DNA of 64,000 bases from Mycolicibacterium phocaicum (GCF_010731115.1 NZ_AP022616.1:1488001-1552000), one strand, 5' to 3'. Counted from the stretch's first letter, positions 29,607-39,654 are shown. Notes: a model not told the origin generated them from the letters alone. Translations and numbers: made by a program.

Positions 29607-31822
29607 GCCTTGTCCAGGTACTCGACGCGGTCGGTGTCGACGAACTGGGCAGCCAGCGCGGACATGCCCGGATCATCCGGATTCTGCGCGTAGGCCGCCT
29701 GGCAGAAGGTCCGGGCCGACTCGATGACTTCCTGATGGTCGGCCAGCGACAGGAACCGCAGGTGCCCGGCCCGCCCGGACTGGTTGAGGCCCAGCACATC
29801 GCCCTCGCGACGCTCCTGCAGATCCAGATCGGCCAGTTCGAAACCGTCGAGGGTGCCGGCGACGGCCTGCAGCCGGGCGCCGGCCTTCGATCCCTCCGGC
29901 AGTTTCGTCGCGAGTAGGCACAGGCTGGCGTGCGAGCCACGACCGATACGGCCCCGCAGCTGGTGCAGCTGGCTGATGCCGAAGCGGTCCGCGTCCATCA
30001 CCACCATGACCGTCGAGTTGGGCACGTCGACGCCGACCTCGATGACCGTGGTGCACACCAGCACATCGATCTGTCCGGCCCGGAAGGCCGACATGATGGC
30101 GTCCTTCTCGTCGCCCGGCAGCCGGCCGTGCATGAGCCCCAGCCTCAGTCCGTGCAGCGGCCCGGTACGCAGTTTGTCGTAGAGCTCGACGACCGTCACC
30201 GGCGGCGGGCCGGCCTCTTTGTTCTCGCTCGTCTTGTCGTTCTCGTCGATCCGAGAGGCCACCACGTAGGCCTGCCGGCCCGCTTGGACCTCTTCGCGGA
30301 TGCGGGCCCACGCCCTGTCGAGCCACGCCGGCTTCTGGCTGACGAAGATGGTCTTGGTGTCGATCGGCTGGCGGCCCCGCGGCAACTCCCGCATGGTCGA
30401 GGTCTCCAGATCGCCGTACACGGTCAGCGCGACCGTACGCGGGATCGGGGTGGCCGTCATCACCAGCAGGTGCGGCGTCAGGCCCTCAGGAGCCTTGGCG
30501 CGCAAGCGATCTCGCTGCTCGACCCCGAACCGGTGCTGCTCGTCGACGACCACCATGCCGAGCCGGTCGAACTCCACGGCGTCCTGCAGCAGGGCGTGGG
30601 TGCCGATGACGATGCCGGCCCGCCCACTCGAGACCTCCTCGCGTACCTGCCGTTTCTGCTGTGCGGTCATGGATCCGGTGAGCAGCGCCACCGATGTCGC
30701 ATCGTCCGGGGCGCCGAGCTGGCCCGCCATGGCGAGCGGCCCCAGTACGTCGCGAACCGACCGCGCATGTTGCACGGCAAGCACTTCCGTCGGCGCGAGC
30801 AGCGCACATTGGTATCCGGCGTCGACCATCTGCAGCATGGCGAGCAGCGAGACGATGGTCTTGCCCGAGCCCACTTCGCCCTGCAGCATCCGGTTCATGG
30901 GCCGGGACTCGGACAGCTCGGTCGACAGCACCTCGAGCACATCACGCTGGCCCGCGGTCAATTCGAACGGCAACCGGTCGCGCAGCGCGGCCGCCAGACC
31001 GTCTTCTCTCGGCGGTGCCGGTGGACCGGATTGCGACTGCGTACCGTGCCGACGGGCGGCCAGCGCCCATTGGAGCCCGGCGGCCTCGTCGAAGGTCAGC
31101 CGCTCCCTGGCCTGTTCACGGTCCGCCTCGCGCTCGCCGAGGTGGATGTCACGCAGCGCCTGGTCCTCGGAGATCAGGCCCCGCTGCGCGCGGATGGATT
31201 CCGGCAGCGGGTCGGATATCGGGTCCAGCACCGCGAGCACCTGCAGGATGCATGCGTAGATGTCCCAGCTCTGCACCTTGGCGCACGCCGAGTAGATCGG
31301 GAAGAACTCCCGCTCGAACGCCGACATCTGCAGTTCGCCGTGCATCTTCTCGGAGGCGTCGGCGATCTTCTTCAGCGCCGGTGAACCGAACGTGCGGCCC
31401 CCGGCCGAACCGAGGACCAGGTGTGCGGGATGCGTCAATTGCATTGTGCGCCCATAGAATCCGACCACGCCCGACAGCATCACCCGGGTGCCCTCGACGA
31501 GCGACTTCTTGAGGAACTTGGCGTTGAAGAAGGTCGCGGTGACCTTCGGATTGCGATTGCCGAGGGTGACCACCAGATATTCGCGCTTGGGTGCCCGGTT
31601 GGTCCAGCGCGTCTCCGCCTTGGTGATGACGTCGACGAACGTGACGTGGTCGCCTTCCTCCGGTAGCTCGGTGTCTTCACCGAGCACCGTCATACCCTGG
31701 CTGTACTTGCGCGGATAGTGCCGCAACAGGTCGTTGACGGTACGGATACCGAAGAATTCTTCCAGCGGCGCAGCCGATTTCGCGCCCAGTACGTGGACCA
31801 AGGAGTCGGTCAGCGCGACCAC
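29603..31822 (-). CDS. recG: ATP-dependent DNA helicase RecG
   Basis: A 739-residue helicase that remodels stalled forks and branched recombination intermediates. Order: wedge/OB domain (about 60-150), then helicase domain 1 with Walker A GEVGSGKTI and Walker B DEQHRFG, then domain 2 with the motif GRIGRGSHASLCLL and the RecG C-terminal hook. Slightly longer than typical (about 690) because of an insertion near 240-270 (QSQSGPPAPP region). The GTG start (31820-31822) is 2 bp after the stop of the FakA-like gene, and the end overlaps the HNH gene: a three-gene unit. Confidence 0.95.
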   Translation of the reverse strand: MVALTDSLVHVLGAKSAAPLEEFFGIRTVNDLLRHYPRKYSQGMTVLGEDTELPEEGDHVTFVDVITKAETRWTNRAPKREYLVVTLGNRNPKVTATFFNAKFLKKSLVEGTRVMLSGVVGFYGRTMQLTHPAHLVLGSAGGRTFGSPALKKIADASEKMHGELQMSAFEREFFPIYSACAKVQSWDIYACILQVLAVLDPISDPLPESIRAQRGLISEDQALRDIHLGEREADREQARERLTFDEAAGLQWALAARRHGTQSQSGPPAPPREDGLAAALRDRLPFELTAGQRDVLEVLSTELSESRPMNRMLQGEVGSGKTIVSLLAMLQMVDAGYQCALLAPTEVLAVQHARSVRDVLGPLAMAGQLGAPDDATSVALLTGSMTAQQKRQVREEVSSGRAGIVIGTHALLQDAVEFDRLGMVVVDEQHRFGVEQRDRLRAKAPEGLTPHLLVMTATPIPRTVALTVYGDLETSTMRELPRGRQPIDTKTIFVSQKPAWLDRAWARIREEVQAGRQAYVVASRIDENDKTSENKEAGPPPVTVVELYDKLRTGPLHGLRLGLMHGRLPGDEKDAIMSAFRAGQIDVLVCTTVIEVGVDVPNSTVMVVMDADRFGISQLHQLRGRIGRGSHASLCLLATKLPEGSKAGARLQAVAGTLDGFELADLDLQERREGDVLGLNQSGRAGHLRFLSLADHQEVIESARTFCQAAYAQNPDDPGMSALAAQFVDTDRVEYLDKA

Positions 31823-31824
31823 CG

Positions 31825-33507
31825 CTACTCCACCCCGATCAGTAGTGCGTCGCCGCGGTGACCGGTGTGATAGGTCACCAACTCGGCCGCCAGGTGCTCC
31901 TGGCGCACATGCTCGGCCAGGGCGGCCCCCACTTCGGCGTCGACGCCCGCACCGGTCAGCACCGTCACCAGTTCGCCGCCCGACGACAGCAGCAGGTCGA
32001 TCAGCCCGCTGGCGGCACTGACCAGGTCGTGCCCGACGATCAGCACCTCGTCACCGGCGATGCCCAGTCCGTCACCGGGACGGCACCGGCCGGCCCAGGT
32101 CAGCGCCGCTTCGGTGGCGATACGTACCGATCCATGCCGGGCGCCCGCCGCGGCGCGCGCCATGGTGTAACCGTCGTCGACGGCCTGCCGGGTGGCGTCG
32201 TGCACCGCCAGTGCCGCCAATCCCTGCACCATAGATCCGGCCGGTACCGGTACCACGTCCATGCCCCAGCTGATGGCCGTGGCGCAGCCGGCCACCAATT
32301 CCTCGGCGGCCAGAAAACCGTTGGGCAGCACCATGATCTGCGCGGCGCCGGTGCCGACCAGCCCGGCGAGGAACTGCTGCGCACTGACCGGCTGACCGTC
32401 GACCGGCCGCAACACGTGCGCACCCTCGCCGCCGAACAACTCCCCCGCCCCATCGCCGTCGACGATCGCCAGCACGGCGCGGTCCCGGCTCCAGCCGCCG
32501 GAGGGCCGGGCCCCGGCGGCCCCGATCAGCGCGGTGACCTGAATCCTGCTGACGGTACCCAGATCGAGGGCGGCCTCGATCGCGGCGCCGGCGTCGTCGG
32601 CGTGCACGTGCACGCTGTACTGGGCACCGGCGCTCGCGGCGGCGATGGCAACCGATTCACCGAGCCGCAGCAGGCGGGCGCGCAACACCTCGACGTCGTC
32701 GGCGGCGCAGTCACCCAGCAGGTACATCACCTCGAATTGTTGTGCCGCGCCATTGATTTCGTGATGATCGTGTTGGCCGTGGTGGTCGTGCTCGGGCCGA
32801 GGGTGCCCCGGCTGGTACTGGGGCCGGGGCGCCGAGCCGCCGGACAGCGTCGCGGTCAGCGCGTCGAGCAGGACCAGCAGACCGCGCCCACCGGCGTCGA
32901 CGACGCCCGCCTCCGCGAGCACGTCGAGCTGGTCGGTGGTCCGCTCGAGCGCTGCCGCGGCGGCGTCCGCGACCGTCGCCGCGATGGTCGCGAGGTCCGT
33001 CAGGCCGTCGTGCTTCTCGGCCTCCAACGCGGCCGCCTGCAGCACCGAGACGATGGTCCCGGGCACGGTCTGCCCGACCGACGCGACCGCCAGCACCTGG
33101 GCGTGATGCAGGGCCGCGGCGAATTCCGGCGCCGTGATCTCGCCGCACTCTCTGTCCTCGCCGCGTTGCAACGCGGCCTCGGCGACCACGTCGGCCACGC
33201 CGCGCAGGATCTGCGACAGGATGACGCCCGAGTTGCCCCGGGCGCCGTGCAGCGCGCCCGCCGACAACGCGGCCGACACCGCCACCACGTCGTTGCCCGC
33301 CGCCTTCACGGCCTCGTCGGCCTGGGCGGCGGCGGCGCGCATGGTGAACAACATGTTGGTGCCGGTGTCGGAGTCGGCGACGGGATAGACGTTCAGCCGA
33401 TTGATCTCGTCGGTGTGGGCGATCAGATGCAGGACCGCGGTGTGCGCCCAGTCACGTAAGGCGATCCCATCCAGCGGACGGGGTGTGCGACCCACGCCAG
33501 CTGACAT
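31825..33507 (-). CDS. FakA/YloV-like DAK phosphatase-family kinase
   Basis: A 560-residue protein with a DhaL-type ATP-binding domain at the N-terminus (the Asp triad in DSDTGTN, residues 45-51, coordinates Mg-ATP) and C-terminal DAK1_2/DegV-partner region. This is the plan of FakA, which phosphorylates fatty acids bound to FakB (DegV) proteins. A His/Asp-rich insert (HPRPEHDHHGQHDHHE) interrupts the middle near 240. In M. tuberculosis the equivalent region is annotated as two genes (Rv2975c and Rv2974c); here it is one intact frame. It opens the unit with recG and the HNH gene. Lipid substrate is inferred. Confidence 0.85.
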   Translation of the reverse strand: MSAGVGRTPRPLDGIALRDWAHTAVLHLIAHTDEINRLNVYPVADSDTGTNMLFTMRAAAAQADEAVKAAGNDVVAVSAALSAGALHGARGNSGVILSQILRGVADVVAEAALQRGEDRECGEITAPEFAAALHHAQVLAVASVGQTVPGTIVSVLQAAALEAEKHDGLTDLATIAATVADAAAAALERTTDQLDVLAEAGVVDAGGRGLLVLLDALTATLSGGSAPRPQYQPGHPRPEHDHHGQHDHHEINGAAQQFEVMYLLGDCAADDVEVLRARLLRLGESVAIAAASAGAQYSVHVHADDAGAAIEAALDLGTVSRIQVTALIGAAGARPSGGWSRDRAVLAIVDGDGAGELFGGEGAHVLRPVDGQPVSAQQFLAGLVGTGAAQIMVLPNGFLAAEELVAGCATAISWGMDVVPVPAGSMVQGLAALAVHDATRQAVDDGYTMARAAAGARHGSVRIATEAALTWAGRCRPGDGLGIAGDEVLIVGHDLVSAASGLIDLLLSSGGELVTVLTGAGVDAEVGAALAEHVRQEHLAAELVTYHTGHRGDALLIGVE

Positions 33508-33616
33508 GTGACCTCCATCGCGTCCGCCCTCGACCCTCAGTGCCCCGCCAGCCTAGCCACAGGCCCCGACAAATCTCCTGACCAACTCCCATGGAACAGC
33601 GGCCGCCAGACCCATT

Positions 33617-33645
33617 TTGGTGATCGTCGGGCGGCCCGGTATCCT
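33617..33645 (+). promoter_or_regulatory. Candidate SigA-type promoter of rpmB
   Basis: TTGGTG (33617-33622) and TATCCT (33640-33645) are 17 bp apart, about 80 bp before the rpmB start and divergent from the FakA-like gene. Inferred from sequence only. Confidence 0.4.
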
Positions 33646-33725
33646 GGTCAGGTTGTCTGTTCGCGCCGCACAACGCTGCGGCCGTCGGACTCAGACCCCA
33701 AGTACTGATTTTCGAGGAGTTCTTC

Positions 33726-33920
33726 ATGGCCGCCGTGTGCGACATCTGCGGAAAGGGACCGGGCTTCGGTATGTCCGTCTCGCACTCCCACCGTCGGACC
33801 AACCGCCGCTGGGATCCGAACATCCAGACCGTGCGTGCCGTGGATCGTCCGGGCGGCAACCGCAAGCGCGTCAACGCCTGCACCTCCTGCCTCAAGGCCG
33901 GCAAGGTCACCCGCGGCTAG
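33726..33920 (+). CDS. rpmB: 50S ribosomal protein L28 (zinc-binding form)
   Basis: A 64-residue L28. Cys5/Cys8 (VCDIC) and Cys52/Cys55 (ACTSC) form the four-cysteine zinc ribbon of the C+ version, and the middle has the basic [10 protein letters not shown]. Length matches Rv2975A. Having the cysteines suggests it is the zinc-replete form; cysteine-free paralogs, if present, are elsewhere. GAGGAG lies at SD distance. It is monocistronic with a strong hairpin right after. Confidence 0.95.
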   Translation: MAAVCDICGKGPGFGMSVSHSHRRTNRRWDPNIQTVRAVDRPGGNRKRVNACTSCLKAGKVTRG

Positions 33921-33969
33921 TTTCGGCTACCGCCGGGCGGATTGCTTCCGCCTGACAACTGAAAGCTTC

Positions 33970-34012
33970 ACACGAAAGCGCTGCACGTACTCCGCGTGCA
34001 GCGCTTTCGTGT
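33970..34012 (+). terminator. Perfect 18-bp hairpin terminator after rpmB
   Basis: ACACGAAAGCGCTGCACG (33970-33987) pairs perfectly with CGTGCAGCGCTTTCGTGT (33995-34012) across a 7-nt loop, 49 bp after the rpmB stop codon. The ending GTGTCTTCGG gives only a weak U tract. Confidence 0.8.
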
Positions 34013-34033
34013 GTCTTCGGGCCAAGTTCGCGG

Positions 34034-34100
34034 CCCGCGAGCGGCCGCATAGTGCACACCAAAACCGGCGTGTCGCCGTACAAACACGGTCGCTCGCGGG
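34034..34100. repeat. 67-bp GC-rich palindromic element
   Basis: CCCGCGAGCGGCCG (34034-34047) and CGGTCGCTCGCGGG (34087-34100) are complementary at 13 of 14 positions and enclose 39 bp. It lies between convergent rpmB and ung, 7 bp from the ung stop, and could end ung transcription. Its design resembles the 71-bp palindromes at 6770 and 59630, but the arm sequence differs. Confidence 0.45.
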
Positions 34101-34107
34101 AGGTGTC

Positions 34108-34791
34108 CTAGGGCAGGCGCCAGTCGATCGGGTCCGCACCGAGGCCGGTCAGCAGCTCGTTGGCGCGGCTGAAGGGCCGGGACCCGAAGAAACCGCGCGA
34201 TGCCGACAACGGTGACGGGTGCACCGATTCGATGCTCGCGCAGCGTTCGCCGGTGAGCATGGGCTTGAGGGTCTGCGCGTCGCGGCCCCACAACACCGCC
34301 ACCAGCGGCTGCGGCCGCGCGATCAGGGCGTTGATCGCGCATTCGGTGACGGCTTCCCAGCCTTTCCCGCGGTGCGATGCAGGATTGCCCGGCCGGACCG
34401 TCAGCACCCTGTTCAGCATCATGACGCCCTGCTTCGACCACGGGCTCAGGTCGCCGCAACTGGGCGGCTCGTAACCCAGGTCCGCGGTGTACTCGGTGAA
34501 GATGTTGGACAGACTGCGCGGCAGCGGCCGCACGTCGGGCGCCACCGAGAAACTCAGCCCGACGGCATGCCCTGGGGTCGGATAGGGGTCCTGGCCGACG
34601 ATCAGCACCCGCACCTCGTCGAAGGGGAACGTGAAGGCGCGCAACACATTCTCCCCCGCCGGCAGATAGCCGTGACCGGCCGCGTTCTCGGCGCGCAGGA
34701 ATTCACCCATCGCGGTGATCTGCGGGGCGACGGGTGCCAGGGCCGTGGCCCAGCCGGGGTCGATCAGGTCGTGCAGGGGTCGGGCGCTCAC
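34108..34791 (-). CDS. ung: Uracil-DNA glycosylase
   Basis: A 227-residue family-1 uracil-DNA glycosylase that removes uracil arising from cytosine deamination, important in GC-rich genomes. The catalytic water-activating motif [11 protein letters not shown] is near 63-73, and the second active-site motif [11 protein letters not shown] near 187. Starts at GTG (34789-34791), 9 bp after the thiL stop, so it belongs to the thiL-ung unit seen in M. tuberculosis (Rv2977c-Rv2976c). Confidence 0.97.
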   Translation of the reverse strand: MSARPLHDLIDPGWATALAPVAPQITAMGEFLRAENAAGHGYLPAGENVLRAFTFPFDEVRVLIVGQDPYPTPGHAVGLSFSVAPDVRPLPRSLSNIFTEYTADLGYEPPSCGDLSPWSKQGVMMLNRVLTVRPGNPASHRGKGWEAVTECAINALIARPQPLVAVLWGRDAQTLKPMLTGERCASIESVHPSPLSASRGFFGSRPFSRANELLTGLGADPIDWRLP

Positions 34792-34800
34792 GCCAGTACC

Positions 34801-35763
34801 TTACTGACCGAACGATTCCCATCCGCCGGCTCCATGCCATGACGCGCCGTCGACCGTCACGCGCGCTTCGCCGGGCCCGACGGTTCCGATCGCCCGCCAC
34901 CCCGCCGGCAGTGCGCCACCGAAAGTGCCGACCAGCACGTGGTCCTCACCGCCGCCGAGCACCCAGTCACGGGCGTCGCCACCGACCATCGCGGCCGCCG
35001 GCGTCAGCGTCGCCACGTCGACCTCGAGCGCGGCCATGGACAGGTCTACGGCGACGCCGGAGGCCGACGCGATGTGACCGAGGTCGGCGACCAGCCCGTC
35101 GGACACATCTGTCAACGCGGTCGCGCCCGCCGCCGCGGCGGCCGCCCCCTGTCCGTACGCCACGTGCGGCACCAGATGCCGTCGGCGCAACTCGTCGAAC
35201 TCGTGGATACCTTTGCGCCACAAGGTATATCCGGCTCCAGACCAGCCCAGGTCACCGATCACCGCGACGGTGTCCCCCGGTTGCGCACCGGACAGCAGCA
35301 CAGGCGCGCGGCCACCCAGGTCGCCCAGCACCGTCACCGAGACCACCCACTGCGGTGCGGCCACCAGGTCACCGCCCACGATTCCGGCACCGAATTTCGT
35401 TGCCTCCGACCACATTCCGTCAGACAACCGCTGCGCGTCGGCGGCCTCGGTGTCCACGGGCGCCCCGAAGCCGACGACGAACGCGTAGGCCCGGCCGCCC
35501 ATGGCCTCGATGTCCGCGGCGTTCTGCGCAATTGCCTTGCGGCCCACATCATGCGGTGTGGACCAGTCCAGCCGGAAATGCCGGCCCTCGACCAGCATGT
35601 CGGTCGACACCACGACCCGGCCGTCGGCGGCCGTCAGCAGCGCGGCGTCGTCACCCGGACCGACGACGACCTCGGCGGGCTGGGTGCGGCGAGCGGTTAT
35701 CCGCCCGATCACCGCGAACTCACCGAGCCCCGCCAGGGTCTCCCGGGATTCCGCGCTGCTCAT
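34801..35763 (-). CDS. thiL: Thiamine-monophosphate kinase
   Basis: The last step of thiamine diphosphate synthesis, phosphorylating thiamine monophosphate. The protein has 320 residues of the AIR-synthase/PurM fold. Visible: GEFAVIGRI near the start, the Mg-ATP segment VVVGPGDDAALL, STDMLVEGRHFRLDW, and the middle GDTVAVIGDLGWSGAGY. The start at 35763 (MSSAESRETLAGLGEF) is the family start; an open frame continues to 36489 but runs antisense through the DUF3515 gene. Divergent from that gene, 69 bp away. Confidence 0.95.
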   Translation of the reverse strand: MSSAESRETLAGLGEFAVIGRITARRTQPAEVVVGPGDDAALLTAADGRVVVSTDMLVEGRHFRLDWSTPHDVGRKAIAQNAADIEAMGGRAYAFVVGFGAPVDTEAADAQRLSDGMWSEATKFGAGIVGGDLVAAPQWVVSVTVLGDLGGRAPVLLSGAQPGDTVAVIGDLGWSGAGYTLWRKGIHEFDELRRRHLVPHVAYGQGAAAAAAGATALTDVSDGLVADLGHIASASGVAVDLSMAALEVDVATLTPAAAMVGGDARDWVLGGGEDHVLVGTFGGALPAGWRAIGTVGPGEARVTVDGASWHGAGGWESFGQ

Positions 35764-35832
35764 GGTGGTGGAGTCTATGGCGCACGACCGCCGTCGGCCG
35801 CCCGGGGCGACGGGCGCTCTAGAGTTGCCGTC

Positions 35833-36408
35833 ATGACCGAACCCGGCGACCACAGCGCCCTGGCCGGCGATCCCGATGGGCCGCCCCGCGGCGCCATCAT
35901 CGCGGCTGTCGTCGTGGCGGTCGCCGCTATCGTCGGTCTGCTCGCCTATGCGGCACTGCGGCAGGCGCCTGCGGACAAGCCCGTTGCGCTCCTGCTCGCC
36001 GGCGCGCCGGCACCGCAGGCCGACAGCGACCAGTGCCGGGCACTCCTCGCGGCGCTGCCCGACGCCATGGGCGATTTCCGGCGGGCGACGCTCGCGGACC
36101 CCGCCCCGCCCGGCGCCGCCGCGTGGCTGGGCCCGACCGGCATCGACACGGTGGTGCTGCGCTGCGGTGTCGAGCGGCCCGACGATTTCGTGGTCGGCGC
36201 ACCGCTGCAGATGGTGAATGCGGTGTCGTGGTTCGAAGCCAGCGGCCCCTCGGCCAGCACCTGGTACGCCGTCGACCACGGGGCGCAGGCCACCTACGTC
36301 GCGCTGACGCTGCCGCAGGGCTCCGGTCCGACACCGATCCAGACCATCTCCGAGCTCATCGAAAAGGTGATGCCGCCCCGGCCGCTGGACCCGGCACCGG
36401 CCCGCTAG
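35833..36408 (+). CDS. DUF3515 family membrane-anchored protein
   Basis: A 191-residue protein of the actinobacterial DUF3515 family (Rv2980 position and size). One transmembrane helix ([21 protein letters not shown], about 22-42) is followed by an extracytoplasmic domain with conserved [11 protein letters not shown] and VLRCGVERP, whose two Cys may pair. Function unknown for the whole family; a cell-envelope role is likely from conservation beside ddl. The ATG at 35833 gives the only start with a short cytosolic tail. Its stop overlaps the convergent ddl stop by 3 bp. Confidence 0.85.
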   Translation: MTEPGDHSALAGDPDGPPRGAIIAAVVVAVAAIVGLLAYAALRQAPADKPVALLLAGAPAPQADSDQCRALLAALPDAMGDFRRATLADPAPPGAAAWLGPTGIDTVVLRCGVERPDDFVVGAPLQMVNAVSWFEASGPSASTWYAVDHGAQATYVALTLPQGSGPTPIQTISELIEKVMPPRPLDPAPAR

Positions 36409-37514
36409 CGCAGACCGGTCCCCCGCCCGACCGCGGTGTCCACCATGACACTGAGCAGCGTGGCGTAGTCGACACCACTGGCCGCCCACATCTGCGGGTA
36501 CATCGAGATGGTGGTGAAGCCGGGCATGGTGTTGATCTCGTTGATCACCGGCCCGTTCTCGGTGAGGAAGAAGTCGACGCGGGCCAGGCCCTGGCAGTCC
36601 AGCGCTTTGAACGCCCGGATGGCCAACTGCCTGATCTCGTCGGCGGTTTCGTCGTCGACCTTGGCGGGCACGTCGAGTTCGGCGGCGTCCTCGAGGTACT
36701 TGGTGGCGAAGTCGTAGAACCCGCCACCCACGCGAATCTCACCCAGCTCACTGGCCGCGACACGGCCGTCCGGGTACTCCAGAACCCCGCATTCCACTTC
36801 GCGGCCCGGCATCGCGGCTTCGACGATCACCTTCGGATCATGTTGGCGCGCATAAGCGATGGCCTGATCCAGCTCGTCCCACGACGTGACCCGACTGACG
36901 CCGATGGACGATCCGCCGCGAGCCGGCTTCACGAACACCGGCAGACCCAGACGTTCCCGGTCGTCGAGGCTCAGCGTCACGTCGCGCGGCCGCAGCACCA
37001 CCTGGTCGCCGATCGGCAGACCGTCGGCCGCCAGCAGCTTCTTGGTGAATTCCTTGTCCATCCCGGCCGCGCTGGCCAGCACACCCGCACCGACATACGG
37101 CACACCGGCCAGTTCCAGCAGGCCCTGGATGGTGCCGTCCTCGCCGTACGGGCCGTGCAGCACCGGGAAGACGACGTCGACCGCGGTCAGCACCTGTGCG
37201 ACGCCGTCCTGCAGCGACAGCAGTTCACCGCGGCGGTTCGGGTCGGCGGCCAGCGTCAGCGCGGTTCCGGACGCCTCGGTGACACCCGGCAGCTGGCCGT
37301 CGGTGATGGCGAGGGTCTCCGGACGACCGTCGCCCAGCACCCAGGAACCCTCCGGGGTGATGCCGACGGCGACGACCTCGTAGCGGGCCGGGTCCAGGTT
37401 GCGCAGGATGCTCCCGGCCGAAACACAGGAGATGGCGTGCTCTGAGCTGCGTCCGCCGTAAACGACGGCGACCCGGGTACGGCCGGCGGCTGCTGAGGAT
37501 TGAGGGGCAGTCAC
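36405..37514 (-). CDS. ddl: D-alanine--D-alanine ligase
   Basis: A 369-residue ATP-grasp ligase that makes the D-Ala-D-Ala end of peptidoglycan stems and is inhibited by D-cycloserine. Visible: [20 protein letters not shown] (N-terminal Ddl signature), [16 protein letters not shown] in the ATP-grasp, and the metal-binding [11 protein letters not shown] near the C-terminus. Starts at GTG (37512-37514), just 20 bp from the neighbouring PLP-enzyme gene. Cytoplasmic. Confidence 0.97.
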   Translation of the reverse strand: MTAPQSSAAAGRTRVAVVYGGRSSEHAISCVSAGSILRNLDPARYEVVAVGITPEGSWVLGDGRPETLAITDGQLPGVTEASGTALTLAADPNRRGELLSLQDGVAQVLTAVDVVFPVLHGPYGEDGTIQGLLELAGVPYVGAGVLASAAGMDKEFTKKLLAADGLPIGDQVVLRPRDVTLSLDDRERLGLPVFVKPARGGSSIGVSRVTSWDELDQAIAYARQHDPKVIVEAAMPGREVECGVLEYPDGRVAASELGEIRVGGGFYDFATKYLEDAAELDVPAKVDDETADEIRQLAIRAFKALDCQGLARVDFFLTENGPVINEINTMPGFTTISMYPQMWAASGVDYATLLSVMVDTAVGRGTGLR

Positions 37515-37534
37515 AATCTGGAGAGGCTACCTGG

Positions 37535-38638
37535 CTACCCCAGCGCACCCGTGATGTCGGCCAGTAGGTCATCGGTGTCCTCGATCCCGAGCGATATCCG
37601 CGCAAAGCCCGGCTCTACCGCATCGCCCCAGCGTGCGCGCCTGTCGACCGAGGTGTGGATACCGCCGAAACTGGTCGCGGCGACCAGCAGCTGACTGCGG
37701 TTCACCAGCTCCCGGACGGCAGCGGCGTCGGCCAGCTCGATCGCGACCAGGCCGCCGAAACGTCGCATCTGATCGCGGGCGACGGGGTGCGCCGGGTCGG
37801 TCGGTAGGCCCGGATAACGCACGGTCCGCACGGCGGGGTGGGCGTCGAGCGTCATCGCCAGCGCGAGCGCGTTGCCGCACTGCCGCTCGAACCGCAGACC
37901 GGCGGTGCCGAGGCTGCGCAGCGCCAGCCAGGCCTCGAAGTGGCCGAGGATCGCGCCGGCCAACAGGCGGTCCCGTTCGATGGCGGCCATGAGTTCGCGG
38001 TGGCACCCGGCGACGTAGCCGGCCAGCAGGTCGCTGTGCCCGGACAGCCCCTTCGTCGCGCTGGCCACCACCAGGTCCGCGCCGAGCGACAGCGGCCGCT
38101 GCCCCAGCGGGGTCGCGGCGGTGTTGTCCACCATGAGGGTCGCGCCGCGGGAGCGGCAGATCGTGGACAACCGGTGCAGGTCGACGACATCCAGCGTCGG
38201 GTTGACGGGAGATTCGGCGAGCACGACGTCGGCGCCCGCGGCGGCGTCGTACATCTGCGCGGCGGTCGCCTCGATCACCGTGACGCCACGGGCCGCGAGA
38301 TGCTCGGCCGCGTATCGGCGCACCTGGTAGTAGCCGTCGGCGGGGACCACGAGCGTGGTGCCGGGGATTGCCAGCACCCGCAGCGCGGACGATATCGCGG
38401 CCATCCCCGAGGAGAACGTCAGCGCCGAGGTGGCGCCCTCCAGCTCGGCCAGGGCCGATTCCAGTTGACGCCAGGCCGGATTGGAGTTGCGGCCGTAGAA
38501 GTCCAGACCGTCCGATTCATCGTCGGACAGGTGATACGCCGCCACCGGAACCGGGGGCGGCGCCACCGGCAGCCCTGGAACCCGTTGCGACGCAGTCGCT
38601 TTGACGGTACGGGTGGAGTCGCCGAGCTGGCCGTCCAC
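37535..38638 (-). CDS. Cys/Met-metabolism PLP-dependent enzyme (cystathionine gamma-lyase-like)
   Basis: A 367-residue fold-type I PLP enzyme of the Cys/Met metabolism family (cystathionine gamma-synthase/lyase). The PLP lysine is in SATKGLSGHSD, preceded by DNTAATPLGQRPLSLGADLVV, and the phosphate-binding turn is SSGMAAIS. Reaction (cystathionine cleavage, synthesis or a related beta/gamma-elimination) cannot be decided from sequence. It is wedged between ddl and gpsA, which are adjacent in M. tuberculosis, and sits in a gpsA-PLP-ddl unit with a 4-bp gap to gpsA and a 20-bp gap to ddl. Confidence 0.85.
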   Translation of the reverse strand: MDGQLGDSTRTVKATASQRVPGLPVAPPPVPVAAYHLSDDESDGLDFYGRNSNPAWRQLESALAELEGATSALTFSSGMAAISSALRVLAIPGTTLVVPADGYYQVRRYAAEHLAARGVTVIEATAAQMYDAAAGADVVLAESPVNPTLDVVDLHRLSTICRSRGATLMVDNTAATPLGQRPLSLGADLVVASATKGLSGHSDLLAGYVAGCHRELMAAIERDRLLAGAILGHFEAWLALRSLGTAGLRFERQCGNALALAMTLDAHPAVRTVRYPGLPTDPAHPVARDQMRRFGGLVAIELADAAAVRELVNRSQLLVAATSFGGIHTSVDRRARWGDAVEPGFARISLGIEDTDDLLADITGALG

Positions 38639-38642
38639 GGCC

Positions 38643-39641
38643 CTACTCCGGCTTGGTGCTGCGGCCGAGCAACAACGCGAACGCCTGGTCCACCGACAAA
38701 CCCTTGTGGCACACCCGGTTCACCGCGTCGGTCAGCGGCATCTCGACGTCGTAACTCTCGGCCAGCGCCAGCACCGACTGGCAGGACGTGACGCCCTCGG
38801 CGACCTTGCCGCTGGCCGCGGCCGTCGCCGACTCCATGGTGCCGCCGCGCGCCAGGCGCTCGCCGAAGCTGCGGTTGCGGGACTGCGGCGAGGTGCAGGT
38901 GGCGACCAGATCACCGACGCCGGCCAGTCCGGCCAGCGTTACGCCCTTGGCGCCGAGCGCGATTCCCAATCGCATGATCTCGGCCAGCCCGCGGGTGATG
39001 ATCGCGGCGGCCGTGTTCTCGCCGAACCCGGCGCCCGCCGCCATCCCGCAGGCCAGCGCGATGACGTTCTTGCAGGCCCCGCCCACTTCGGCGCCGATCA
39101 CGTCGGCGCTGGTGTACGGCCGGAAGTAGCCGGTGGCGAAGGCGCGCTGCAACGCGACCGCACGTCCCGAATCGGTGCACGCGATCAGCGTGGCGGCCGG
39201 CTGCTCGTCGACCACTTCGCTGGCCAGGTTGGGTCCGCTGAGGACGGCGACCCGGCTCGGGTCGGCACCCGTGACCTGGACGATTACCTGGCTCATGCGC
39301 AACAGGTTGTCGAGCTCGATGCCCTTGGCCACGCTGACGAGCGTGGTGTCGTCACCGAGGTATCCGGTCCAGGCGGTCAGATTGGTGCGCAGCGTCTGGG
39401 ACGGCACCGCCAGCAGCACGGTGCAGGCGCCCGTCAGCGCCTCGGCGGGATCCGCCGTCGCCTTGATGGACGCCGGCAGCGTCCGGTCACCGAGATACTT
39501 CGAGTTCCGGTGGGTCTCGTTGATCTCGCGCGCCACCTCCGCGCTGCGCGCCCACAACGTCACATTGTTGCCCGCGTCCGCCAGGACTTTAGCCAGTGCC
39601 GTCCCCCACGCGCCGGCACCCATCACCGCTGCCTCCACCAC
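38643..39641 (-). CDS. gpsA: Glycerol-3-phosphate dehydrogenase (NAD(P)+)
   Basis: A 332-residue enzyme that reduces dihydroxyacetone phosphate to sn-glycerol-3-phosphate for phospholipid synthesis. The nucleotide-binding motif [10 protein letters not shown] begins at residue 8, followed by LWARSAEVA, the catalytic Lys region [13 protein letters not shown] and the substrate-binding [19 protein letters not shown]. Two consecutive GTG codons (39641 and 39638) are possible starts. It leads the gpsA-PLP-ddl unit and is divergent from fbiD, 43 bp away. Confidence 0.96.
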   Translation of the reverse strand: MVEAAVMGAGAWGTALAKVLADAGNNVTLWARSAEVAREINETHRNSKYLGDRTLPASIKATADPAEALTGACTVLLAVPSQTLRTNLTAWTGYLGDDTTLVSVAKGIELDNLLRMSQVIVQVTGADPSRVAVLSGPNLASEVVDEQPAATLIACTDSGRAVALQRAFATGYFRPYTSADVIGAEVGGACKNVIALACGMAAGAGFGENTAAAIITRGLAEIMRLGIALGAKGVTLAGLAGVGDLVATCTSPQSRNRSFGERLARGGTMESATAAASGKVAEGVTSCQSVLALAESYDVEMPLTDAVNRVCHKGLSVDQAFALLLGRSTKPE

Positions 39642-39654
39642 GCGTCAACAGTAG

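Noticed and set aside
35764..36489. Upstream extension of thiL to 562 residues
   Set aside because: The extension is antisense to the DUF3515 gene and lacks family similarity; ThiL begins at 35763.
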